Shown here: one piece after another, positions 47,425 through 55,239 of the stretch | Layout of the letters: each line of letters opens with the position of its first letter | Position numbering within the stretch: position 1 is the first letter of the stretch | Assembly: GCA_050732935.1 (NCBI GenBank) | Contig: JBOHRW010000030.1 | Span: forward strand, 1-58,598 | DNA length: 58,598 bases | Direction: 5' to 3' | Source: DASRVA01 sp050732935 | GTDB lineage: Bacteria; Gemmatimonadota; Gemmatimonadetes; JACCXV01; JAHWKZ01 | Program-made: the position numbers and the translations under genes | Notes under the pieces: generated by a model | Database searches by the model: none | What the model was told of the DNA's origin: nothing | Seen by the model: the letters and a program-made list of their open reading frames with translations, nothing else

Positions 47425-48837
47425 GTGGACCACCAAGCGAAATCACCTCGATCCCGGGGACGCCCGACGGGTCTGGAGCCGGTCCGGATCGACCGGCCGC
47501 GCCGGATCGCGGCCAAGTTTCTCGGCGGCTTCGTCCCCGCGGTCGCCTACCACTTCGGCGTCCTGGAGGTCCTCGAGGAACGCGGCTTCCGGCTTCGATC
47601 GGGCTTCCGCGAGCCCGGCGACGCGCGCGAGACCGGGCCCCCGGGGATCGACCTCGCGGTCGGGTCCTCGGCAGGGGCCTTCTTCGTCGTCGCCGCCTGC
47701 GCGGGCGTGGACCGGCGGGAGCTCGCCGGAACCATCGAGGGAGAGGCAGCGGAGGTCGCCGCTTTCCAGGCCCGCTACCTGGGGCAGGGGAAGGGCCTCG
47801 GCCGGAAGCTCTGGGATTACCTGCAGGATGGGGTCAAACCATCCTGGAAGGCCCGCCGGACCTGGAAGGCGTGGGCCGCCGAGTCCACCCTGAACGCGCT
47901 CTTCCCGCTATGGTCGATCGATCCCATCGCGAGCTATCTGCAGGAGGAGATCCTGGGCGGGCGGGACTGGGCGGATCTGCGCACCGAAGCCGCCATCCTG
48001 GCCGTGGATCTCAATCACCCCGTGACATACGTCCTCGGCGAGCACGAGTCGCCGATCCTCAAGCTCTTCCGCGAGCAACCGGTCCACCCCGAGGCCATCC
48101 ACCAGATCCTGGGGTCCGAGGGGTACAAGATCTTCCACGAGTTCGTGGCCGCCGGGGTCGCCCCGGAGCATCCCGACCTGGCGCCGTTCCGCGCCGATCC
48201 GTCGGCCCGACACACGACCGTCTATGTCCGCGGCGTTCCGATGGCGCGAGCCGCCGCGGGCTCGATGGCGGCGTACCCGTTCTACGCGCCGGTGGACCTC
48301 GTGACGGCGCAAGGTCGGCCCTACCGGCTGGGCCACTACACGCCCATCGTCATCGACGGTGAGGACCGCGACCCGTTCACGACCGACGTGACCGAAGAGA
48401 CCGGCGCCGACCTGGTGTTCATATCGTCGATCAGCACGCCCTACAAGTTCCTGCACTCGATGGGGTCACTGGCCGGAAAGGGTTTTCCCGAGCTGCACGC
48501 CCAGAAGGCGACCCAGAGCCGGGACGCGAAACAGGATAGCGCCGCACGGACGCACGCGACCTACCGGCGTCTCTTCGATGGGGCCCGGGAGGTCCTCGAA
48601 AGGTCGGGGTGTGGCGAGCAGGCCGTCCTCGAGCTGCACGAGGCCTTCAAGAGGATCGCCTGGGTCGATCACGTCCGGGTCCGCGTGACCCCCGATCCCG
48701 ACGTGGCGATCGAGAGCCGGCTCCTCAGGCGGCTCGACCCCCTCGCGTTCACGCCCCAGGCGGTGGATCGGGCGTTCGACCTCGGAAGGCGGGTGGCGGA
48801 GAGGGTCTTGGGGCAGTACCGGTTCGAGTTCCTGTAA
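47425..48837 (+). CDS. Patatin-like phospholipase
   Basis: About 470 residues. The start is uncertain: GTG 47425 is preferred because TAAGCT (47406-47411) lies just upstream of it, while GTG 47395 would place that box inside the gene. The patatin nucleophile elbow GxSxG is seen in LAVGSSAGAFFVVAACAGVD (Ser in GSSAG). An N-terminal KFLGGFVPAVAYHFGVLEVL replaces the usual oxyanion-loop segment. The catalytic Asp would be expected in a DG(G/A) motif; the best candidate is in YPFYAPVDLVTAQG, where the glycine is missing, so I cannot confirm the dyad. The family releases fatty acids from membrane lipids. The C-terminal 150 residues are unassigned. Confidence 0.8.
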   Translation: MDHQAKSPRSRGRPTGLEPVRIDRPRRIAAKFLGGFVPAVAYHFGVLEVLEERGFRLRSGFREPGDARETGPPGIDLAVGSSAGAFFVVAACAGVDRRELAGTIEGEAAEVAAFQARYLGQGKGLGRKLWDYLQDGVKPSWKARRTWKAWAAESTLNALFPLWSIDPIASYLQEEILGGRDWADLRTEAAILAVDLNHPVTYVLGEHESPILKLFREQPVHPEAIHQILGSEGYKIFHEFVAAGVAPEHPDLAPFRADPSARHTTVYVRGVPMARAAAGSMAAYPFYAPVDLVTAQGRPYRLGHYTPIVIDGEDRDPFTTDVTEETGADLVFISSISTPYKFLHSMGSLAGKGFPELHAQKATQSRDAKQDSAARTHATYRRLFDGAREVLERSGCGEQAVLELHEAFKRIAWVDHVRVRVTPDPDVAIESRLLRRLDPLAFTPQAVDRAFDLGRRVAERVLGQYRFEFL

Positions 48838-48921
48838 GTCCTCGCGCGCCTCGATCCGACCTTGTCATGAGCAGCCTCTCGGCTCTTCCCGGGTCGGGTT
48901 GGGGATGGTGGAGGGGGGCGG

Positions 48922-48927
48922 TAGATT
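48922..48927 (+). promoter_or_regulatory. -10-like box of queE (probable leaderless transcript)
   Basis: TAGATT ends 6 bases before the GTG at 48934. Confidence 0.35.
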
Positions 48928-48933
48928 TGTCCT

Positions 48934-49575
48934 GTGCCGCTCAAGGTCAACGAGATCTTTCACTCGATCCAGGGCGAGTCGTCGCACGCCGGGCGCCCGT
49001 GCGTCTTCGTGCGCCTCACCTACTGCAATCTGCGTTGCAGCTTCTGTGATACCGAGTACGCCTTCTTCGAGGGCCGCGAGCGGCCGCTGGAGGAGATCCT
49101 CGCCGAGGTCGCCAGCTACGACTGCCGGCTGGTCGAGGTGACCGGCGGCGAGCCCTTGATCCAGAAGGAGACGACGCTGCTCCTCGAGCGCCTGCTCGAG
49201 AACGGCCACGAGGTGCTGCTCGAGACGAGCGGGGCGTGGCCGGTCGAGAGCGTCCCCGACGGGGTCGAGATCATCATGGACCTGAAGACGCCCGGTAGCG
49301 GCATGGTGTCCAAGAACCGCTGGGAGAACCTGCGGCACCTGGACGGGGAGGACGAGATCAAGTTCGTGATCTGCGATCGCGCCGACTACGAGTGGGCGCG
49401 CGGGGTCGTCGACGAGCACGACCTGACGGCCCGGCACACGGTCCTCTTCTCACCCTCCTTCGGCCAGCTCGCGGCCGACGACCTTGCGGAGTGGATCCTG
49501 GCCGACCGACTGCCGGTCAGGCTCCAGCTCCAGATGCACAAGTTCATCTGGTCGCCCACCGCCCGCGGGGTCTGA
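48934..49575 (+). CDS. queE: 7-carboxy-7-deazaguanine synthase
   Basis: 213 residues from GTG 48934. Radical-SAM enzyme making 7-carboxy-7-deazaguanine from 6-carboxytetrahydropterin for queuosine or other deazaguanine modifications. The start VNEIFHSIQGESSHAGRPCV is diagnostic, followed by the cluster motif CNLRCSFCDTEY (Cys-x3-Cys-x2-Cys), VEVTGGEPLIQKETTLLLER and VEIIMDLKTPGSGM. The C-terminal QLQMHKFIWSP is the standard ending. queD, queC and queF are not in the window. luxE starts 1 base after its stop. Confidence 0.96.
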   Translation: MPLKVNEIFHSIQGESSHAGRPCVFVRLTYCNLRCSFCDTEYAFFEGRERPLEEILAEVASYDCRLVEVTGGEPLIQKETTLLLERLLENGHEVLLETSGAWPVESVPDGVEIIMDLKTPGSGMVSKNRWENLRHLDGEDEIKFVICDRADYEWARGVVDEHDLTARHTVLFSPSFGQLAADDLAEWILADRLPVRLQLQMHKFIWSPTARGV

Positions 49576-49576
49576 C

Positions 49577-50716
49577 ATGAACTCCCCGCGAGCGGCCGCT
49601 CCGCGTGAGAAGGCCCGCCGGGAGGAGGCCGAGCGGCTGGACGTCGAGATCCTGAGCGCCATCGGGAGCGGCTGGGAGGACCCGCTCTCAGAGGACGAGT
49701 TCGACCGACTCGCGCGCGAGGTCTTCGCCCACCAGTTCCGCTTCATTCCCGCTTATCGACAGCTCTGCGAGCTGCGTGGGGTGAGCGCGCCGGCGGACGT
49801 CACCTCCTGGCCCGAGATCCCGCCCGTCCCCACCGGCGCCTTCAAGGTCGGCCGCTGGGCGACCTTCCCGCTCGAGGCCGAGGTCGTCGCGTTCCGAACG
49901 TCGGGGACGACGCAGGGAAGCTCGGGCGTCCATCGCCTGGACACCCTGGGACTCGCCAACACCGCGATCCTCAAGTCGGCCCGCCGCTACGTTCTCCCCG
50001 ATCGCGAGCGGATCCGGAGTCTCTTTCTCAGCCCTCCTCCGTTGGTTGCCGCGCACAGCTCGCTGGTTCACATGTTCGCCGTCTACTTGGAGGCGTTCGG
50101 GGAGCCGGGGAGTGCGTTCCTGCTCGATCGACCGGGTCGCGGGACGGGTCCCGGGGCGGCCGCGTTGGAGGCGGCCCTTGTGAGCGGAGAGCCGGTGCTG
50201 GTGGCGGGGGCTGCCCTCGCGTGGCTCGGCGTGCTGGAATCGGCGGGTGCGTCGTGGACGCTGCCCGATGGGAGCCGCAGCCTGGTCACGGGTGGCTTCA
50301 AGGGAGCGCGGCGGCGGACGGGCCCTGACGAACTGGCCCAGGGGATCGAGCAGCGGCTCGGGATCCCGCGGTCCCATCAGGTCGAGGAATACGGGATGAC
50401 CGAGCTTTCGTCGCAGTTCTACGACGCGGGCCTGAGACGCATGCTGGGTTTCGAAGACGCGCCAGGCGATGGCTTCCGGGTGCCGCCGTGGATGCGCGTC
50501 CGGCTGATCGATCCCGACACCGGCCGCGACGTCGAGCCCGGCGCGACGGGGGCCGTCGTCCACTATGACCTCGCCAACCGCGGGAGTGCGTTCGTCGTCC
50601 AGACGAGCGATCTCGGTCTGGTCGTGGATGGCGGGTTCCGCTTGGTCGGTCGCGAGCCGGGCGCCGAGGCCCGCGGCTGCTCGCTGGCGGCCGAGCTCTG
50701 GTTCGAGAGGGCCTGA
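49577..50716 (+). CDS. LuxE-type acyl-protein synthetase
   Basis: 379 residues from ATG 49577. Related to LuxE (PF04443 type) of the fatty-acid reductase complex, which activates a fatty acid with ATP and passes the acyl group to the reductase. Adenylate-forming features: VVAFRTSGTTQGSSGVHRLD (ATP-binding loop), VLVAGAALAWLGVLESAGAS, QVEEYGMTELSSQFYD and SDLGLVVDGGFRLVGREPG. It precedes a LuxC-type reductase by 2 bases. No luxA, luxB or luxD is present, so the pair probably makes an aldehyde or alcohol for another purpose (wax, lipid head group, alkane). Confidence 0.88.
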   Translation: MNSPRAAAPREKARREEAERLDVEILSAIGSGWEDPLSEDEFDRLAREVFAHQFRFIPAYRQLCELRGVSAPADVTSWPEIPPVPTGAFKVGRWATFPLEAEVVAFRTSGTTQGSSGVHRLDTLGLANTAILKSARRYVLPDRERIRSLFLSPPPLVAAHSSLVHMFAVYLEAFGEPGSAFLLDRPGRGTGPGAAALEAALVSGEPVLVAGAALAWLGVLESAGASWTLPDGSRSLVTGGFKGARRRTGPDELAQGIEQRLGIPRSHQVEEYGMTELSSQFYDAGLRRMLGFEDAPGDGFRVPPWMRVRLIDPDTGRDVEPGATGAVVHYDLANRGSAFVVQTSDLGLVVDGGFRLVGREPGAEARGCSLAAELWFERA

Positions 50717-50718
50717 CC

Positions 50719-52086
50719 GTGTCTCCGCCGGATGGACCGACGACCACCTTGCGTCGGGGGACGGCCGAGCGCGTCCAAACGCTCGTCGCGGCGGGGGAGG
50801 CGCTGCGCGCGCGACCTGTCGGCGATGTGCTGGAGGTCGTTGCCGAAGCCTGCCGGAGGTGGCGCGAGCCAGGGCCGGATCGCGATGCGGGGGAGGAGGC
50901 GCTGGCCGCGCACTACGCCGTGCCGCGTCGCTCAATCGCCGGGATCCTCGACTCGGCGTTCGAGACGTGGACTTTCGAAAGCCTCCGCGACTGGATCGCC
51001 GCCGAGCTGGGTGATCCCGCCGTGCTGGATGGCTTCGTCTCGATCGGCGGTACGCATCGCCGCGCGTTCGGTCCACGTCTCGCGGTCTTTCTCGCGGCGC
51101 GCGGCGTTCCTACGACCCCGGTCTCCGATCTCGTCTCGACCCTCTGCGTCAAATCGCCCGTGTGGCTCAAGCCTCCCGGCGGCGCGGACGATCTGGCCGA
51201 GCGCTTCGCGCGCACTCTGGCGGACATCGACGCGGCGGTCGGGGATGCGGTGGTCGTGGAAGGTTGGGAGAGGGGTTCCCGCGAAGGCGACGCGATCCTC
51301 GCCTCAGCCGACCTGGTGGTCACGACCGGTGGTGCGGATACCGTCGGCGCGATCCAGCGGGAGGTCTCAGCCGACACGCGGCTGATCCTTCACGGGCCAC
51401 GCCTTTCGGCCGCGATCGTATTACGAGAGGCCCTCGGGTCCGAAGCCGTCACGACTATCGACGCGCTCGCCCGGGACACCGCCTTCGCGGGGCAGATGGG
51501 GTGTCTCTCGCCGGTCGTCGCCTACGTCGAGGCCTCGCCGCCAGCGGTCGCGGAGCTTCTCGAGCCTCTCCATCGGGCGTGCTCCGAGCGCTGGCCGTGT
51601 TCTCCGCGCGGGCAGACCGGCATCGCGGAGCGGGCGGCTTTCGCCGAATGGCGGGGGACAGCCGGCCTCGAAGCCGCGAGCGGACGACTGTCATGGACCG
51701 GCGACATCGATTCCGCCTGGACCATCGTCACGCGCCGCGATGTCCATCCACCCGACCCGCCTCCCGTTCCGCGCATGCTTACGCTGGTTCCCGTCGAGGA
51801 CGCGACGGAAACCCTCGAGCTCTTCGGTCGCCGGCGCGGAACGATCGCCACCGTCGGAGTGGCGGGCGTGGCCGGGCGCGTTGCAGATCTGGCGGAGCCG
51901 CTCGCCGCGGCGGGCGTCGAGCGCATCTGCCCGCTGGAGTCGATGCAAAGCCCGCCGGCGTCGTGGCGCAGGGATGGCCGGCCGACACTGGCCGATCTTG
52001 TTCGCTGGGTCGACGCAGGGGTATCAACTCCCCTGCGCCCTACAAGGTCGAAGTCAAAGGCTGGGGGCAGACAGTCGATTCCTTGA
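50719..52086 (+). CDS. LuxC-type acyl-CoA/acyl-protein reductase
   Basis: 455 residues from GTG 50719. NADPH-dependent reductase of the LuxC family (PF05893 type, aldehyde-dehydrogenase fold) that reduces an activated fatty acid to aldehyde. Expected segments: VSTLCVKSPVWLKPPGGADD, EGDAILASADLVVTTGGADT, RLILHGPRLSAAIVLREALG, the catalytic cysteine in AFAGQMGCLSPVVAYVEASP, and VERICPLESMQSPPASWRRD with the terminal LADLVRWVD. After LVRWVDAG the last 22 residues (starting VSTPLRPTRSKS) look unlike the family and lie in lower-GC sequence, so the natural end may have been changed. Confidence 0.88.
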   Translation: MSPPDGPTTTLRRGTAERVQTLVAAGEALRARPVGDVLEVVAEACRRWREPGPDRDAGEEALAAHYAVPRRSIAGILDSAFETWTFESLRDWIAAELGDPAVLDGFVSIGGTHRRAFGPRLAVFLAARGVPTTPVSDLVSTLCVKSPVWLKPPGGADDLAERFARTLADIDAAVGDAVVVEGWERGSREGDAILASADLVVTTGGADTVGAIQREVSADTRLILHGPRLSAAIVLREALGSEAVTTIDALARDTAFAGQMGCLSPVVAYVEASPPAVAELLEPLHRACSERWPCSPRGQTGIAERAAFAEWRGTAGLEAASGRLSWTGDIDSAWTIVTRRDVHPPDPPPVPRMLTLVPVEDATETLELFGRRRGTIATVGVAGVAGRVADLAEPLAAAGVERICPLESMQSPPASWRRDGRPTLADLVRWVDAGVSTPLRPTRSKSKAGGRQSIP

Positions 52087-52228
52087 CCAGCTTGCCTGCC
52101 GGTTCACACTCGCCAAGAAGCTCGAAGAACACCGAGAACTTGGCCCCGATTCCGGAGGAGCTGAAGCTAGAGGACGAGCTGGTGGCCAGCGACGAGTTAG
52201 ATGCGCGCCGCTTCAACCCGGGTCTGGC

Positions 52229-52801
52229 TCAGTGATCGAATAGTGCCGACAGGCTCAGTCGAAAACCGGGCAGGACGTCCTCTCCTTCGATCGACGCTTC
52301 ACCGGTCAGCAGCCGGATATCCGCTGGCGAACGGTAGACCGTGACGCTCCTGGAGCGGGGTTCCACCACCCACACGAGCCGGGTTCCGGCTTGGAGATAG
52401 TTCATCGCCTTCTCGTAAATCTCCGAGACGGTATTCGATGGGGAGACGATTTCGACCGCCAGATCGGGAGCGAGGGGGGCGAATCTCTCGGTGTCGAACG
52501 TCAACCTATCCCCGGCTACGAAGGCCACGTCGGGAGCACGGACTGTCGGCGGTTCGTCGAAAAGAATAAAACCACAATCCGCACCGGTGACCTCTCCGAG
52601 GCCACAATCATCGACGAAACGCTGCAGTAGGGAGGCGAGCCGCACGCCCAGGTTGCTATGCCTGAATCCCGCCGGCGGTTCCTTGATCACATGCCCGCGA
52701 ACGAGTTCCCGCTGCCAACCATCATCGGGAAGTCGTTCGAACTCCTCAATCGTCATCAGCTCGGCCTGTACCGAGGCACCATCTTTCGGGTCCATCTTCA
52801 T
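52229..52801 (-). CDS. Uma2-family (DUF820) putative endonuclease
   Basis: 190 residues from ATG 52801; longer upstream frames run into the cold-shock terminator and are rejected. PD-(D/E)xK-type fold: LMTIEEFERLPDDGWQRELV, GHVIKEPPAGFRHSNLGVRL, VRAPDVAFVAGDRL (PD motif), and DLAVEIVSPSNTVSEIYEKA followed by MNYLQAGTRLVWVVEPRSRS. Uma2 genes occur in large numbers in cyanobacteria and other phyla; function unproven. It converges on the LuxC gene. Codon use is more AT-tolerant than neighbours (lower GC), suggesting acquisition. Confidence 0.9.
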   Translation of the reverse strand: MKMDPKDGASVQAELMTIEEFERLPDDGWQRELVRGHVIKEPPAGFRHSNLGVRLASLLQRFVDDCGLGEVTGADCGFILFDEPPTVRAPDVAFVAGDRLTFDTERFAPLAPDLAVEIVSPSNTVSEIYEKAMNYLQAGTRLVWVVEPRSRSVTVYRSPADIRLLTGEASIEGEDVLPGFRLSLSALFDH

Positions 52802-52859
52802 CTCTGTGAACGTATGCGAGGAGCAAGGACTGAGCCACCGCCTTCGAGAATCGGCGAGC

Positions 52860-52890
52860 AAAAAGGAGCCGGCCCAAGCGGGCCGGCTCC
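52860..52890 (-). terminator. Rho-independent terminator of the cold-shock gene
   Basis: On the minus strand GGAGCCGGCCC and GGGCCGGCTCC form an 11-base stem with a GCTT loop (plus coordinates 52865-52890), followed by five T residues (52860-52864). It lies 30 bases beyond the csp stop codon. Confidence 0.88.
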
Positions 52891-52920
52891 ACGAGACCGA
52901 CGCCATCGAGACGAGCTACC

Positions 52921-53199
52921 TCACTTGCCGTCCACCCGGGTGACGTTGACGGCTTGCGGTCCCTTGTTGCTCTGGGAGACCTGGAACTGGACCCGCTGAC
53001 CTTCGCTGAGCGTGCGGAAGCCTTTGCCGACGATATCGCTGTAATGGACGAAGATATCGCTGCCGTCCGGGCGCTCGATGAAGCCGAATCCCTTTTGCGC
53101 GTCGAACCACTTGACCGCGCCCTGCTCGGATACCGGCTGCGCCTTGCCGAACAGATTCTTGAGCATGCGGCCGATCGAGAAACCACCGTTCGAACCCAT
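52921..53199 (-). CDS. Cold-shock-domain protein with an N-terminal extension
   Basis: 92 residues from ATG 53199, which has CGGAGGT at good distance. The cold-shock domain occupies about 27-92: GAVKWFDAQKGFGFIERPDG (RNP1 KGFGFI) and SDIFVHYSDIVGKGFRTLSE (RNP2 DIFVHYS), ending PQAVNVTRVDGK. It binds single-stranded RNA or DNA and melts structure in RNA. The first 26 residues (MGSNGGFSIGRMLKNLFGKA and on) are an unusual extension compared with the standard 66-70 residue CspA type. It has its own promoter and terminator and a leader of about 108 bases. Confidence 0.93.
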   Translation of the reverse strand: MGSNGGFSIGRMLKNLFGKAQPVSEQGAVKWFDAQKGFGFIERPDGSDIFVHYSDIVGKGFRTLSEGQRVQFQVSQSNKGPQAVNVTRVDGK

Positions 53200-53314
53200 T
53201 GCCGACCTCCGAAACCAACGAGAAAGAGGTTGAGGTAGAGACAATAAGCGGCTGGTACCACTTGTGTTGCACGATTGCACGCAATGCGATGGACGAGCCG
53301 CTCTCCCACAATCC

Positions 53315-53343
53315 AATATAGGAATCGGCGGGGATTCGGGCAA
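53315..53343 (-). promoter_or_regulatory. Promoter of the cold-shock gene
   Basis: Minus-strand TTGCCC (plus 53338-53343) and TATATT (plus 53315-53320) with a 17-base spacer. The start near 53308 gives a leader of about 108 bases, long as in cspA-type genes whose leaders sense temperature. Confidence 0.65.
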
Positions 53344-53376
53344 AGGCTTCGGCTGGATGGGGGGCGCGGACCGGCC

Positions 53377-53382
53377 TATACT
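53377..53382 (+). promoter_or_regulatory. -10-like box of the WYL gene (probable leaderless transcript)
   Basis: TATACT ends 8 bases before the ATG at 53391. It is divergent from the cold-shock promoter. Confidence 0.4.
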
Positions 53383-53390
53383 GGTCGGCG

Positions 53391-53831
53391 ATGGAGCTCA
53401 CCGAGAAAGAGAAGGCTCGGCTCCGAGCTCTCGTGGAGCGGGCGCGCGTAGAGGATCCCGCCGACGAGGCGCTGGCCGGGCTGGCCGCCAAGCTGGCGGC
53501 CGGCGGCGGTCCCTCGTTCGCCAAGTACGCCGAGGTCCTGGAGCCCGGTATGGATCCCGATCCGAAGATCGCCGAGCGCGTCCGCAGCGCGGTGTCCGCG
53601 TCCAGCCGGCTGGCGATCAAGTACACGGCGCGCTCGACCGGCGAGACGACCGAACGCGTCATCCGTCCCTTCAACGTGCACTTCTACGATGGGTGCGAGT
53701 ACCTGGAGGCTTTCTGCGAGCTGCGGGGCGCCGATCGCGTGTTCGCTCTCGGAAACATCGAGGAAGCCCGCGAGGTCTCGGAAGCCCGCGAGGTCTCGGA
53801 GGAGAAGGAAGCCGCCGGCGATCGTCCGTAA
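53391..53831 (+). CDS. Stand-alone WYL-like domain protein
   Basis: 146 residues. The N-terminal helical part (about 1-60: LTEKEKARLRALVERARVED) is followed by a WYL-like domain (about 65-125: LAIKYTARSTGETTERVIRP, FNVHFYDGCEYLEAFCELRG, ADRVFALGNI). WYL domains bind nucleic acid or nucleotides and usually sit behind a DNA-binding domain, which is absent. The C-terminus holds a perfect heptad-like duplication, EAREVSEAREVSE, encoded by a 15-base tandem repeat. Function could be regulatory; not certain. Confidence 0.75.
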   Translation: MELTEKEKARLRALVERARVEDPADEALAGLAAKLAAGGGPSFAKYAEVLEPGMDPDPKIAERVRSAVSASSRLAIKYTARSTGETTERVIRPFNVHFYDGCEYLEAFCELRGADRVFALGNIEEAREVSEAREVSEEKEAAGDRP

Positions 53832-53870
53832 AGCGGCCGGAGGCCGATGCCTCGCCGGTGAGCGACGCGC

Positions 53871-54446
53871 TCAGCGCAGGTCGACCTTGACCGGCTCCCG
53901 CTCGGCGTCGTCACCCGTGGCGAAGAACTCGCGCGCGCGAAACCCCAGCAGTCCCGCGATCAGGTTGGTCGGGAAGGTCTGGATCCGCGTGTTGAAGACG
54001 CGCACGCTCTCGTTGTAGAACTCGCGGGTGGAGGCGATGCGGTCCTCCGTACCGGTGAGCTCATCCTGCAACCGCAGCACGTTCTCGTTCGCCTTGAGCT
54101 CCGGATAGTTCTCGACCACGGCAAAGAGTTGCCGCAAAGCGCCGGTCAGGACGTTCTCGGCTCGCGCCTGCTCGGCCGGACCGGTGGCCGACGTCGCCTG
54201 CGCCCGCGCCTCGGTGACCTTGGTCAGCACCTCCTGCTCGAACTGCATGTAGTCCTTGACCGCCTCGACCAGGTTGGGGATCAGGTCGTAGCGGCGCTTG
54301 AGCTGGACATCGATCTGCGCCCAGGCGTTCTCGAGCTGGTTGCGTAGCCCGACCAGGGCGTTGTAGGTGACGATCGCCCAGCCCGCGAGCACGACGACGA
54401 GGCCGACGAAGAGGAGCAGGATCAGTCCGATGCCGAGCTCGATCAT
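53871..54446 (-). CDS. LemA family protein
   Basis: 191 residues. One N-terminal helix (LGIGLILLLFVGLVVVLAGW) followed by the LemA core: YNALVGLRNQLENAWAQIDV, QLKRRYDLIPNLVEAVKDYM, FEQEVLTKVTEARAQA, LFAVVENYPELKANENVLRL, QDELTGTEDRIASTREFYNE and SVRVFNTRIQTFPTNLIAGL. The family is a conserved membrane-anchored helical bundle of unknown mechanism, often near TPM-domain proteins or a M48 peptidase; neither is visible here. The downstream gap to the WYL gene is 39 bases. Confidence 0.95.
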   Translation of the reverse strand: MIELGIGLILLLFVGLVVVLAGWAIVTYNALVGLRNQLENAWAQIDVQLKRRYDLIPNLVEAVKDYMQFEQEVLTKVTEARAQATSATGPAEQARAENVLTGALRQLFAVVENYPELKANENVLRLQDELTGTEDRIASTREFYNESVRVFNTRIQTFPTNLIAGLLGFRAREFFATGDDAEREPVKVDLR

Positions 54447-54483
54447 GCGCGTCTCCGGTCAGAGGGAAGAGCCGGAAGCCACG

Positions 54484-55239
54484 CTATCGACGCTGGCCCG
54501 CGATGTCAACGACCGACGACGGCTGCGGGCTTGGGCGAAGGAGACCGAGGCGCCGACGGAGGACGAGGCCGAACAGGTGCCCGAAACGGTAGACGCCTTC
54601 GTGAAACAGGTTGAAGTGGCTCGGCCGGTTGTCCTCGCACGCGATGCTCAGCTCCTCGATCGTGAGCCCCTCGCGCCAAGCCTGGACCAGGACATCGATC
54701 ACGTAGTTGCTGCCGCGTCCGATCAGGCTCTGGTGACGCTGCAGCAGCTCCCGGTGATAGGCCTTGGCCCCGATCGAGACATCGTGGAAGGGGACGCCGA
54801 GACCGTGCCGCATGACGAAGACGAAGAGGCCGCTCACCAGGACTCGCAGGAACGGTCGGTCCTGCTCGTCGGACCGCTTCGCGCCGACCACCACGTCGGC
54901 GCCTTCCTCCATCCGCCGGAGCGACTCTCCGATGAAGGCCAGGTCCATGGCCAGGTCCGCGTCGACGGCGACGATCCGCTCGTGGCGGAAATGCGGCAGC
55001 GCGGTACGCAGGGCGGAGCCGACGCCGCGCTCCGGTATCCGCAGGGCGACGATGCGGGGGTCCGCCGCGGCGAGGTCGTTCGCGACCGCCGTAGTCGCAT
55101 CGGTGGACCCGTTGTCGACGATCACGAGCTGCACGTCGCGGGCTACGTCCTCGACCGAGCAGAGCAGCCGGCGTATCGTGTCGGCCAGGGTCGTCGCCTC
55201 GTTGTAGGCGGGGACGAAGAGGGAGACCGCACCGCTCAT
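54484..55239 (-). CDS. Family 2 glycosyltransferase
   Basis: 251 residues; ATG overlaps the stop of the giant membrane gene (ATGA). GT-A fold: VSLFVPAYNEATTLADTIRR at the N-terminus, VQLVIVDNGSTDATTAVAND, the DxD-type motif in IVAVDADLAMDLAFI, and VPFHDVSIGAKAYHRELLQR. This is the plan of dolichyl-phosphate-mannose-synthase-like or related polyprenyl-phosphate glycosyltransferases. No C-terminal membrane helices are obvious, only one hydrophobic segment (LRVLVSGLFVFVMRHGL). Coupling to the upstream membrane protein suggests a shared role in envelope glycan or glycolipid synthesis. Confidence 0.9.
   Translation of the reverse strand: MSGAVSLFVPAYNEATTLADTIRRLLCSVEDVARDVQLVIVDNGSTDATTAVANDLAAADPRIVALRIPERGVGSALRTALPHFRHERIVAVDADLAMDLAFIGESLRRMEEGADVVVGAKRSDEQDRPFLRVLVSGLFVFVMRHGLGVPFHDVSIGAKAYHRELLQRHQSLIGRGSNYVIDVLVQAWREGLTIEELSIACEDNRPSHFNLFHEGVYRFGHLFGLVLRRRLGLLRPSPQPSSVVDIAGQRR

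Noticed and set aside
52087..52235. Small gene after luxC (frame ending FNPGLAQ)
   Set aside because: No start codon with a ribosome site, no recognisable motif, and several frames are equally open in this lower-GC stretch.
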